A DNA stretch of 6,061 bases, from assembly GCA_964417785.1 (NCBI GenBank), contig CAYQJO010000255.1, positions 1 through 6,061 on the forward strand, written 5' to 3'. Below, one piece after another: positions 1 to 6,044 of this stretch (positions within the stretch are counted from its first letter, which is position 1; each line of letters starts with the position of its first letter). Below the pieces are notes generated by a model that did not search any database, was not told where the DNA came from, and saw only the letters and a program-made list of their open reading frames with translations. The translations under genes and the position numbers were made by a program. Source of the DNA: DAOTUL01 sp034437435 (GTDB taxonomy: Bacteria; Chloroflexota; Anaerolineae; Aggregatilineales; Phototrophicaceae).

Positions 1-390
1 GATACTGCCAGTGTCAATGATGACACATCCGTCCTTGTATTAACCTGCCAGCAGTATGAGGGTATGCCGCCGCACATTGGCCTGCGCCGCGAGGGAACTT
101 ATGTCGCTATCGCGTGCAGCTACGGCCCACTGGAAATCGCGCTGCGGCCCCGTTATGCTGATCTGGCCCGTGTGCTGGCGCGGCTGCGTCCGGTGGATGG
201 CTTGCAGACCACCCGTCAGGTTGGCACCGGGCAGGCATATCTGGCGTTGGGTCTCCAGACCGACGGTGATCTGGTCATGCGTCCGACCATCGTGGCCGAC
301 GCGACCGGGCATCTGACCTTCAACCTGGTTTTGACCGACTCCGTGCGCCAGACCTTGTTTGAATGGTTGGCAATCACCGACGAAGAATAA
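1..390 (+). CDS. 3' part of an unrecognised protein gene (5' end outside window)
   Basis: The frame is open from the first base of the window to the TAA at 388-390, giving about 129 residues of the C-terminal part of a protein. An ATG at 64 exists in this frame, but codons upstream of it are also open and protein-like (for example SVLVLTCQQYEG), and no Shine-Dalgarno sequence precedes it (the bases before are cagcagtatgagggt), so the true start is probably before the window. The visible part alternates hydrophobic and polar stretches (YVAIACSYGPLEIAL, HLTFNLVL), which suggests a beta-rich soluble domain. There is no evident membrane helix and no catalytic motif that I recognise. It does not look like the C-terminus of GcvT, which would have been the expected neighbour of gcvH. 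The next promoter begins only 4 nt after the stop and no terminator is seen between them, so some read-through into the gcv leader is possible. Function unknown. Confidence 0.6.
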   Translation, partial: DTASVNDDTSVLVLTCQQYEGMPPHIGLRREGTYVAIACSYGPLEIALRPRYADLARVLARLRPVDGLQTTRQVGTGQAYLALGLQTDGDLVMRPTIVADATGHLTFNLVLTDSVRQTLFEWLAITDEE

Positions 391-393
391 AGA

Positions 394-423
394 TTGACGG
401 CACACGCCAAATCCCGCTACAAT
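394..423 (+). promoter_or_regulatory. sigma70-type promoter of the gcv operon
   Basis: TTGACG at 394-399 (5 of 6 matches to the -35 consensus) and TACAAT at 418-423 (5 of 6 matches to the -10 consensus) are separated by 18 nt. The predicted transcription start is about 429-431, which coincides with the first bases of the closing stem of the glycine aptamer. This agreement between two independent signals supports both calls. The promoter sits immediately after the stop codon of the upstream gene. Confidence 0.8.
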
Positions 424-428
424 CTAGG

Positions 429-533
429 TGGACGGTAGAGAGAGTGTCCGTGTTATAAGGGCCGCCGAAGGGGCAAGCGATCCGTTGTTGCTGGGCTGAT
501 CGTGAAACTCTCAGGCGAAAGGATCTATCGTCT
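429..533 (+). promoter_or_regulatory. glycine riboswitch aptamer (gcvT-type, single aptamer)
   Basis: The RNA carries the conserved glycine-aptamer cores: GCCGAAGGGGCAAGC at 464-478 and AAACTCTCAGGCGAAAGGA at 505-523. The closing stem pairs 431-439 (GACGGTAGA) with 524-532 (TCTATCGTC), nine pairs including one G-U. The next stem pairs GAGAG at 440-444 with CTCTC at 508-512. A short hairpin pairs 446-449 with 459-462, and the long hairpin pairs GCGATC at 477-482 with GATCGT at 498-503, leaving a loop of about 15 nt. The family binds glycine and usually switches glycine cleavage genes on. The gcvH gene directly downstream fits this. No second aptamer core follows, so this is a singlet rather than the more familiar tandem form. 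The predicted transcription start leaves no 5' leader that could form the kink-turn seen in tandem forms. Confidence 0.93.
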
Positions 534-570
534 GGTTGCATCTGGAAATGGACCAGTGGTTCATCAACAG
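532..570 (+). other. imperfect hairpin linker after the aptamer (possible ghost aptamer)
   Basis: Between aptamer and terminator the RNA can fold an outer stem, CTG-GTTG (532-538, one bulged G at 534) with CAACAG (565-570), around an inner 6-bp hairpin, TGGACC (549-554) with GGTTCA (558-563) and loop AGT. In singlet glycine riboswitches, the family literature describes a degenerate 'ghost' partner next to the single aptamer that stabilises it. This element has the right place and shape for a 3' ghost. The pairings are seen in the sequence; the ghost role is inference. The outer stem ends one base before the terminator stem and shares C532 with the aptamer closing stem, so it could transmit the folding state. 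Confidence 0.5.
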
Positions 571-604
571 AGCGAACAGCGGATTGCCACTGTTCGCTTT
601 TTTT
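571..604 (+). terminator. intrinsic terminator, expression platform of the glycine riboswitch
   Basis: AGCGAACAG at 571-579 pairs perfectly with CTGTTCGCT at 590-598. One C-A mismatch and two further G-C pairs (581-582 with 587-588) close an ATTG loop. A run of seven T follows (598-604). It lies 31 nt before the gcvH start codon, where premature termination would stop expression of the whole operon. Its 5' strand is also complementary to the loop of the aptamer's long hairpin (see findings), giving a possible mutually exclusive antiterminator. Confidence 0.9.
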
Positions 605-635
605 GTTTATCTAATCGAATCAGGAGACAAAACCT

Positions 636-1022
636 ATGGCTGACGTTCCGGAAAATCTGAAGTTTGCTAAGAGTGATGAGTGGGTGCGAATCGAAGGCGA
701 TACCGCCACCATCGGCATCAGCGACTACGCCCAGGGCGAACTAAACGACATCGTTTACGTTGAGTATCCTGATGTGGATACGGCCTTCTCCAAAGGCGAC
801 TCGTTCGGCACTGTGGAATCGGTCAAGGCAGCTTCGGACCTGTATGTGCCGGTTGCCGGTACTGTGACTGCTGTCAATGAGAAACTGGAAGATGAACCGG
901 AACTCATCAACTCTGACCCCTATGGTGAAGGCTGGATTTTAAAATTGAAATTGGACGGCGATCCTGACACCAGCGATTTGATGGACGCTGCTGGCTATCG
1001 GGAGTACATCGCCGACCGTTAG
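636..1022 (+). CDS. gcvH: glycine cleavage system H protein (lipoyl carrier)
   Basis: This 128-residue protein has the usual family length. It carries the lipoylation segment FGTVESVKAASDLY with the lipoyl-accepting lysine at residue 64, followed by YVPVAGTV and the conserved end INSDPYGEGWILKLK (about 91-105). In the glycine cleavage system, the lipoyl arm receives the aminomethyl group from the P-protein, passes it to the T-protein, and is reoxidised by lipoamide dehydrogenase. It acts in the cytoplasm. The ATG at 636 is preceded by AGGAG at 622-626 with a 9-nt spacer, which supports this start. It is the first gene after the glycine riboswitch and terminator, so it is under direct glycine control. 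The gap to gcvPA is only 17 nt. All key residues are present. Confidence 0.97.
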   Translation: MADVPENLKFAKSDEWVRIEGDTATIGISDYAQGELNDIVYVEYPDVDTAFSKGDSFGTVESVKAASDLYVPVAGTVTAVNEKLEDEPELINSDPYGEGWILKLKLDGDPDTSDLMDAAGYREYIADR

Positions 1023-1039
1023 TTTTTGACGAGGATTAC

Positions 1040-2383
1040 ATGAGCTACATACCCCATACTGACGCCGAGCGGCAGCAAATGCTGTCTGCCATTGGCGTGA
1101 CTACAATTGAGGACCTGTTCGAGGCGATCCCGGCCAGCCATCGATTTCCCCGGTTGAACCTGCCCGAACCGATGAGCGAGATGGAGGTCGCCGCCGAGAT
1201 GCAAGCGCTGGCGGAAGCCAACGAACACGGCGGCGACTTCGTGCTTTTTCGGGGAGCGGGTGCCTACCATCACTTCATCCCATCGGTGGTAAACCACATG
1301 CTGATGCGCGGCGAGTTTTACACCGCCTATACACCGTACCAGCCAGAGGTCAGCCAGGGGACCTTGCAGGCCATCTATGAGTATCAGAGCATGATGTGTG
1401 CGCTAACGGGCATGGATGCGGCCAACGCCAGTCACTACGACGGCGCGACCAGTCTGGCTGAGGCTGTGACCGTGTCGCTGGAAGTCACGCGCCACAAACG
1501 GAGCAAGATCATCCTGAGCCACGCCATTAATCCGCAGTACCGGGCGGTGGTTCGGACTTATCACCAGGGCGGCGATCTGAAAATCGTTGGAGATCGTGGG
1601 CAGGCCAGCATACCCGATCTGGTCGATATGCTGGACGGCGACACGGCCATGCTCGCCATCAGCTATCCCGACTTTTTCGGTCAGGTGGAAGATGTGACTG
1701 TTGTCAAAGACCTGGTGGATAAGGTCCATGAGGCCGGGGCGCTGCTGGTCATGGTAGTTAACCCGATGGCGCTGGGTTTGTTCAAGAGTCCGGGCGAACT
1801 GGGGGCGGATATTGTCGTCGGTGAGGGGCAGCCTCTGGGTGTGCCGTTGGGTTTTGGCGGACCGTACCTGGGATTTTTCGCCACCCGCGAGAAATATGTG
1901 CGCAAGATCGCCGGACGTATCATCGGTGAAACGGTCGATCAGGATGGTAAACGTGCTTTCGTCATGACCCTGCGTCCGCGTGAGCAGGACATCCGCCGCG
2001 AGAAAGCAACCAGTAACATCTGCACCAACCAGGGCTTGATGGCGCTGGCGGCGTCGGTCTATATGTCGCTCATGGGTAAGAACGGGCTGCGGCGGGTGGC
2101 CGAATTGTGCTATCACAAAGCGCACTACGCTGCTGACCGTATCGACGGCCTGGATGGCTATGAGGTCGTGCGTGAGAAGGTCTTCTTCAACGAATTCGTC
2201 GTCAAATGTCCGGTGCCAGTGGCACAGATCAACCAGCGGTTGGTCCAGTCGGGTATCATCGGTGGCTACGATCTGGGCAAAGATTACGCGCATCTGAAGA
2301 ACCACATGCTGCTGGCTGTGACGGAGGTCAATCGCAAGGACGAGATTGACGCGCTGGTCGAGATTCTGGCGGAGGTGAAGTGA
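1040..2383 (+). CDS. gcvPA: glycine dehydrogenase (decarboxylating) subunit 1, alpha half of split P-protein
   Basis: This 447-residue protein has the normal length for subunit 1 of the two-chain P-protein. Family segments in order are GAGAYHHFIP (72-81), YTPYQPEVSQG (97-107), the ASHYDGATSLAEA region (130-142), GEGQPLGVPLGFGGPYLG (261-278), and TLRPREQDIRREKATSNICT (310-329). It has the fold of PLP enzymes but lacks the PLP lysine, which is on subunit 2. Together they form the active tetramer that decarboxylates glycine and loads the aminomethyl group onto GcvH. The ATG at 1040 follows GAGG at 1031-1034 with a short 5-nt spacer. Its stop codon overlaps the start of gcvPB by one base (TGATG at 2381-2385), indicating translational coupling and matched production of the two subunits. 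The split form is common in thermophiles, Gram-positives, archaea and Chloroflexota. Confidence 0.97.
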   Translation: MSYIPHTDAERQQMLSAIGVTTIEDLFEAIPASHRFPRLNLPEPMSEMEVAAEMQALAEANEHGGDFVLFRGAGAYHHFIPSVVNHMLMRGEFYTAYTPYQPEVSQGTLQAIYEYQSMMCALTGMDAANASHYDGATSLAEAVTVSLEVTRHKRSKIILSHAINPQYRAVVRTYHQGGDLKIVGDRGQASIPDLVDMLDGDTAMLAISYPDFFGQVEDVTVVKDLVDKVHEAGALLVMVVNPMALGLFKSPGELGADIVVGEGQPLGVPLGFGGPYLGFFATREKYVRKIAGRIIGETVDQDGKRAFVMTLRPREQDIRREKATSNICTNQGLMALAASVYMSLMGKNGLRRVAELCYHKAHYAADRIDGLDGYEVVREKVFFNEFVVKCPVPVAQINQRLVQSGIIGGYDLGKDYAHLKNHMLLAVTEVNRKDEIDALVEILAEVK

Positions 2384-3864
2384 TGGAACCCCTGATTTAC
2401 GATGAGAGTGTGGCCGGTCGCACCGGTGTGAACCTGCCAGAATGTGATGTGCCGGAGAGTGCGCTGCCGCAGCACATGCTGCGCGACCAGGTAGAACTGC
2501 CGGAGGTGAGTGAGCTTCAGGTGGTGCGCCACTTTGTGCGTCTGAGCCAGTTGAATCACGCCATCGACACCGGCTTCTATCCGCTCGGCTCCTGCACCAT
2601 GAAATACAACCCCAAGATCAACGAGGATATGGCGCGGCTGCCTGGTTTCGCCAACCTGCACCCGCTGACCGACATCGAAGGGGCGCAGGGGGCGCTGGCC
2701 CTCATGCACCAGCTTCAGGATTGGCTGGCCGAGGTCAGCGGATTCGCCGGCGTGAGTCTGGTGCCGGCGGCAGGTGCGCAGGGTGAGTTCGCTGGTATTC
2801 TGATGATCCGCAAGTATCACCTGGATCGTGGCGACAGCGACCGCAAAATCATTCTGGTACCTAACAGCGCACATGGGACCAATCCGGCGACGGTGACGAT
2901 GGCGGGTATGGAGGTGCTGGAACTGCCGTCCGATGATGACGGTAATGTCGATCTGGATGCCCTGCGCGAGGCCTGTGCTGGCGATAAGGCAAAGACCATC
3001 GCCGGGATGATGATAACTGTTCCCAGTACGCTGGGATTGTTCGAGAGTCACATTCTGGATGTGGTCGAGGCGGTTCACAACGCTGGCGGCCTGATGTATA
3101 TGGACGGGGCCAACATGAACGCCCTGATGGGCATGGTCAAGCCGGGTGAACTGGGCTTTGACGTCATGCACTTCAACCTGCACAAAACTTTCTCCACCCC
3201 GCATGGGGGGGGGGGGCCGGGCTGCGGCGCGGTGGGTGTGGCAGAGCGCCTGCTGGATTACCGTCCGGGGCCGGTCGTCGAGGTGGTGGAAGCTGCGACC
3301 AACGATGAACCGCCGCTCTACGAACTGGTGGAACCGTCCCGGTCTATCGGCCAATTGAAAGCCTTCTGGGGCAATTTCGGCATGCACATCCGCGCTTATG
3401 CCTATATCCGCACCTATGGTGGCAGCGGCCTGCACAATGTCAGCCGTCACGCCGTCCTCAACGCCAATTATGTGCGGGCGCGGTTGAAGGACACTTACAC
3501 AATCCCGTATCCGCGTATCTGTGGACATGAATTTGTGCTGGAAGGTCACTTTGAGGATGTTGAGGGCATTCACGCGCTCGACATCTCCAAACGGCTGATG
3601 GATTATGGTATTCATCCGCCGACCAACTACTTCCCGCTGATCGTGCCGGAGGCGCTGCTGATCGAGCCGACGGAGACCGAGGACAAGGTCACACTGGACC
3701 GCTTCGTCGATGTGATGAAGCAGATCGCCCGTGAGGCCCGCGAGAATCCGGACCTGCTGCACAGTGCGCCCCATACCACCCCGGTGTCGCGCCTGGACGA
3801 GGTCAGGGCGGCCAAACAGCTTGTGTTGTGTTGTGCGCCGGTCATGAAAGACCTGGCGGGTTAA
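2383..3864 (+). CDS. gcvPB: glycine dehydrogenase (decarboxylating) subunit 2, PLP-binding half of split P-protein
   Basis: From the ATG at 2383 the protein has 493 residues, a normal length for this subunit. I chose this ATG over the in-frame GTG at 2380 because GGAGG at 2371-2375 gives a 7-nt spacer and the TGATG overlap with gcvPA is typical. Motifs are GSCTMKYNPK (69-78), PAAGAQGEFAG (128-138), PNSAHGTNPAT (160-170), MDGANMNALMG (240-250), and the PLP Schiff-base lysine K268 in HFNLHKTFSTPHGGGGPG. With GcvPA it catalyses PLP-dependent decarboxylation of glycine and transfer of the aminomethyl group to lipoyl-GcvH. Two oddities are seen. The GGGG stretch after the lysine is encoded by twelve consecutive G bases. 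The following residues read GCGAVGV, whereas family members as I know them usually have GSGPVGV. It is the last gene of the operon; a GC hairpin follows its stop codon. No T-protein gene follows. Confidence 0.97.
   Translation: MEPLIYDESVAGRTGVNLPECDVPESALPQHMLRDQVELPEVSELQVVRHFVRLSQLNHAIDTGFYPLGSCTMKYNPKINEDMARLPGFANLHPLTDIEGAQGALALMHQLQDWLAEVSGFAGVSLVPAAGAQGEFAGILMIRKYHLDRGDSDRKIILVPNSAHGTNPATVTMAGMEVLELPSDDDGNVDLDALREACAGDKAKTIAGMMITVPSTLGLFESHILDVVEAVHNAGGLMYMDGANMNALMGMVKPGELGFDVMHFNLHKTFSTPHGGGGPGCGAVGVAERLLDYRPGPVVEVVEAATNDEPPLYELVEPSRSIGQLKAFWGNFGMHIRAYAYIRTYGGSGLHNVSRHAVLNANYVRARLKDTYTIPYPRICGHEFVLEGHFEDVEGIHALDISKRLMDYGIHPPTNYFPLIVPEALLIEPTETEDKVTLDRFVDVMKQIAREARENPDLLHSAPHTTPVSRLDEVRAAKQLVLCCAPVMKDLAG
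3205..3216 (+). repeat. 12-base G homopolymer inside gcvPB
   Basis: Twelve consecutive G bases encode four glycines as GGG codons, just after the PLP lysine. Loss of one G would move reading into a frame that stops at about 3358. Gain of one G would stop at 3306-3308. Either would remove about the last third of the subunit. As given, the frame is intact and the protein matches its family on both sides, so the length shown is the functional one. Confidence 0.95.
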
Positions 3865-3869
3865 TCCAA

Positions 3870-3892
3870 TGGGCGCAGTATCGCTGCGCCCA
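3870..3892 (+). terminator. GC-rich hairpin after gcvPB, probable operon terminator without U tract
   Basis: TGGGCGCAG at 3870-3878 pairs perfectly with CTGCGCCCA at 3884-3892 around a TATCG loop, starting 5 nt after the gcvPB stop codon. The following bases (atcccctaca) contain no T run, so it is not a classic intrinsic terminator. It may terminate weakly or protect the 3' end of the mRNA. Its position before a new promoter supports an operon-end role. Confidence 0.6.
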
Positions 3893-3910
3893 ATCCCCTA
3901 CAAATCTGCA

Positions 3911-3939
3911 TGGATACACAATTGAATACCTGCTAATAT
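3911..3939 (+). promoter_or_regulatory. candidate extended -10 promoter for the AEC/RCK gene pair
   Basis: TAATAT at 3934-3939 (5 of 6 consensus matches) is preceded by TG at 3931-3932, the extended -10 arrangement. A weak -35, TGGATA at 3911-3916, lies 17 nt upstream. This AT-rich stretch lies between the gcv hairpin and the transporter gene. The predicted transcription start near 3946 would leave a leader of about 26 nt, long enough for the weak GGAA ribosome site. Confidence 0.5.
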
Positions 3940-3971
3940 AGGGTTGGACCTCAACACAACCGGAACATAAC

Positions 3972-4880
3972 GTGCTAGAAATCCTCCAAATCTTTGTGGA
4001 CAATATCGCGCCGATTCTGCTCATCGCCGGAATCGGATTTGTGGTCAGTCGCTACCAGAATGTACCGCCCAAACCGATCAGCACATTGATCTTCTATATT
4101 TTCTCACCGGCACTGGTTTTCTATTCGCTTTACCACAGTGAAATTACCGGCGGTGAGTTTGCGCTGCTGTTCGGGGCGACCTGGGCCTTCCAGATCACGA
4201 TGGCCGTGATTGCTTTTGCCGTATTGAAGGCACAAAATGTCAACACTTTTGAACGAGCCAGTGTGATGCTCTCGGCATTCTGCCTGAATGCTGGGAATTA
4301 TGGTTTGTCGCTGGTGGACTTCGCCTTCGGTGAAGAAGTGTTCAGTTATGCAGTGGTGGTCTATATCGCCAACACCATCATGAATTACATGCTCGGCGTG
4401 TTCGTGGCTTCTGGTGGGCGGTCATCCACCCGGCAGGCGTTGTTTAATGTTCTCAAGACACCGGCTGTATATGCGGTCATCGTGGCGTTTGCGCTGCGCG
4501 GCTTTGAGGTTGTGCTGCCGTTGCCGCTGGAACGGACGGCGGAAAGGCTCGCGGTGGTGGCGATCCCGTTGATGCTGACTCTGCTCGGCATCCAACTCGG
4601 TCAGTTTGTCCGTTTTGATAAGGTACGCCTGGTGGCGATTGGTACCAGTTTGAAGCTGCTGGGTGCGCCGCTGGTCGCATTGGTAATCGCCACATTGCTT
4701 GGTATGGGTGTGGACGCCCGCACGGCTTTCATCATGCAGGCAAGCATGCCGTCGGCGGTGTTGACGCTGGTGCTTGCCAACCAGTTTGATCTCAACCGCG
4801 ATCTTCAATTAAATCTGATCATGACGGCGACACTCCTGAGTCCGATCACATTGTCGTTGTTGATTTATGTGATGCGCTGA
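3972..4880 (+). CDS. AEC (auxin efflux carrier) family transporter
   Basis: This 302-residue hydrophobic protein has about ten predicted membrane segments in two halves separated by a polar region around 146-160, the inverted-repeat layout of the AEC/Mem_trans family. Diagnostic segments are LNAGNYGLSL (105-114), the broken-helix crossover in the first half; PLMLTLLGIQLG (199-210); and the second crossover QASMPSAVLTLVLANQFDLN (256-275). Bacterial members are secondary carriers, some exporting or importing organic acids such as malate; the substrate cannot be read from this sequence. The start is GTG at 3972, preceded by a weak GGAA at 3962-3965 with a 6-nt spacer; no better in-frame ATG lies near the N-terminus, and residues from the GTG onward already look like the first helix. 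The next gene begins 13 nt after its stop, so the two are probably co-transcribed. Confidence 0.9.
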   Translation: MLEILQIFVDNIAPILLIAGIGFVVSRYQNVPPKPISTLIFYIFSPALVFYSLYHSEITGGEFALLFGATWAFQITMAVIAFAVLKAQNVNTFERASVMLSAFCLNAGNYGLSLVDFAFGEEVFSYAVVVYIANTIMNYMLGVFVASGGRSSTRQALFNVLKTPAVYAVIVAFALRGFEVVLPLPLERTAERLAVVAIPLMLTLLGIQLGQFVRFDKVRLVAIGTSLKLLGAPLVALVIATLLGMGVDARTAFIMQASMPSAVLTLVLANQFDLNRDLQLNLIMTATLLSPITLSLLIYVMR

Positions 4881-4893
4881 GGGAGGCGTACAG

Positions 4894-6003
4894 TTGCCCC
4901 ATTCCCGACTTGTCACTTCGCAGCATCCTCGCCGCCGGTTGATTCGCTTCATACGGGCGGCCTGGCGCGATACATCGGCGTTATGGCACGAGTTCCGGGT
5001 GCCAGTCCTGATTTTCGTCCTGGTCAGTGTGGCCGGCGGCTTTTTCTACGGTGAGCTTTATGAGTTTGCGCACCAGGAGGAAATCGCAGCGAACGAGATG
5101 GCGGGCATTGCCCTGATCGACCGGCCCTATATCATGATGCAGTTGATGATCCTGGAGTCGCCGCATGATGCGCCGCCACAGTGGTATCTGGTGATTTTCT
5201 GGTATGCACTGCCGCCAGTACTGGTGTTTATCGTCGGTCTGGGGGCTGCCGATTTTGTCCATCTGTTTTTCAACCGTTCGGATCGACGGGATGCGTGGAG
5301 GGTCGCTTTGGTTTCAACCTATCGCCATCATATTATCGTTTTTGGTGCCGGTCATGTGGGCATGCGTGTGGTCAATGAATTGATCGAGATGGGGCGTGAA
5401 GTCGTCGTTATCGATAACTCACCGGATGTCGGGGTGGACGAATTGCTGAAACGAAAGCATGTGCCGCTGATTAACGAGGATGCACGGGTGACGTCCGCGC
5501 TGGAGAAATCCGGGATCGAGTATGCGGATGCCTTCGTCGCCTGTACCGGCAACGATCATGTCAATCTGGAGGTCATCATGAAGGTGCGTGATATGAACGA
5601 CAATATCCGCATCGTGGCCCGCATGTGGGATGACAAATATGCCCGCCATATGCAGCACTTTATGGGTGTGCATAAAGTGCTGAGTTCGTCTGATCTGTCG
5701 GCACCGGCCTTTGCTGCATCGGCGCTGGGTATCGAGATTACCCAGACGTTAAGCCTCAATGGTAACGAGTACAGCCTGCTGCGAGTGACGGTTGAACCCG
5801 GTTCATTCATGGAGGGGCGTACTATCGGTCAGTTGCAAACGGAGAACGATATGGATATTGTGCTGCATGGCGTCGGTCATTCCGTCGAGGTGCAGCCCAG
5901 TCGGGATGCGATTGTCAAAGCCGGTGAGGACCTGGTGATCTTTGCTCAGCATTCCCAAATCCTATCAGTGGTGGCGCGAAACAAATCGCGCAAATTGCGC
6001 TAA
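4894..6003 (+). CDS. membrane-anchored RCK (TrkA-N/TrkA-C) protein, K+ channel-like without a recognisable selectivity filter
   Basis: This 369-residue protein has a basic N-terminus, a first membrane helix at about 36-55, an intervening segment (about 56-96), and a second helix at about 97-126 with a glycine hinge (IVGLGAADF). An RCK N-domain follows: a Rossmann fold beginning HHIIVFGAGHVG with GxGxxG at 151-156 and the ribose-binding acidic residue D174 in VVVIDN. An RCK C-domain (TrkA-C) lies at about 282-355, with GRTIGQLQ and VKAGEDLVIFA. The order TM-loop-TM-RCK-RCK_C is that of ligand-gated two-helix K+ channels, where RCK binds NAD(H), ATP or ADP, or ions. However, the loop reads RPYIMMQLMILESPHDAPP, with no TVGYGD. 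It may be a regulator or an unconventional channel. The TTG start at 4894 is chosen because GGGAGG at 4881-4886 lies 7 nt upstream; the first in-frame ATG would remove the first helix. It is probably in one transcript with the AEC gene. Confidence 0.85.
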   Translation: MPHSRLVTSQHPRRRLIRFIRAAWRDTSALWHEFRVPVLIFVLVSVAGGFFYGELYEFAHQEEIAANEMAGIALIDRPYIMMQLMILESPHDAPPQWYLVIFWYALPPVLVFIVGLGAADFVHLFFNRSDRRDAWRVALVSTYRHHIIVFGAGHVGMRVVNELIEMGREVVVIDNSPDVGVDELLKRKHVPLINEDARVTSALEKSGIEYADAFVACTGNDHVNLEVIMKVRDMNDNIRIVARMWDDKYARHMQHFMGVHKVLSSSDLSAPAFAASALGIEITQTLSLNGNEYSLLRVTVEPGSFMEGRTIGQLQTENDMDIVLHGVGHSVEVQPSRDAIVKAGEDLVIFAQHSQILSVVARNKSRKLR

Positions 6004-6005
6004 CA

Positions 6006-6044
6006 ATTATTATCATGTTTCTCAGATTAATTCTCGATAATAAT
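6006..6044. repeat. AT-rich inverted repeat after the RCK gene
   Basis: ATTATTATC at 6006-6014 is the exact reverse complement of GATAATAAT at 6036-6044, with a 21-nt spacer. The 58 bases after the RCK stop are much more AT-rich than the genes. The arm contains GATAAT, close to a -10 box, but no good -35 lies at the correct distance. It may be a weak hairpin, an operator, or part of the next gene's promoter region; the window ends too soon to decide. Confidence 0.4.

Noticed and set aside
64..390. Treating the ATG at 64 as the start of a complete 108-residue gene
   Set aside because: The same frame is open to the window edge and looks coding upstream, and there is no ribosome binding site before this ATG.
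533..604. A second full glycine aptamer
   Set aside because: The conserved cores (GCCGAAGG, CTCTCAGGC-AAAGGA) do not occur again, and the space before the terminator is too short.
1403..2305. 300-codon open frame on the minus strand opposite gcvPA
   Set aside because: It has the same shadow composition, no recognisable domain, and lies fully within the conserved gcvPA gene.
2380..2382. GTG at 2380 as the start of gcvPB
   Set aside because: The adjacent ATG at 2383 has better spacing to GGAGG and gives the usual TGATG coupling; the GTG would add only one residue.
3146..3358. Overlapping plus-strand frame of 70 codons spanning the G tract of gcvPB
   Set aside because: It is an out-of-frame reading of gcvPB, rich in Arg and Trp, without a plausible ribosome site. 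It matters only as the frame entered after loss of one G.
2284..3774. Long open frame (496 codons) on the minus strand opposite gcvPB
   Set aside because: It lies opposite a clearly conserved gene and its translation is rich in His, Gln and Arg, typical of an antisense shadow of GC-biased codons; no family motif is visible.
5236..5250. GLG in the second membrane helix of the RCK protein as a selectivity filter
   Set aside because: It lies inside the helix, about 20 residues after the loop, at the place of the gating hinge of K+ channels. It lacks the TV..YGD context.
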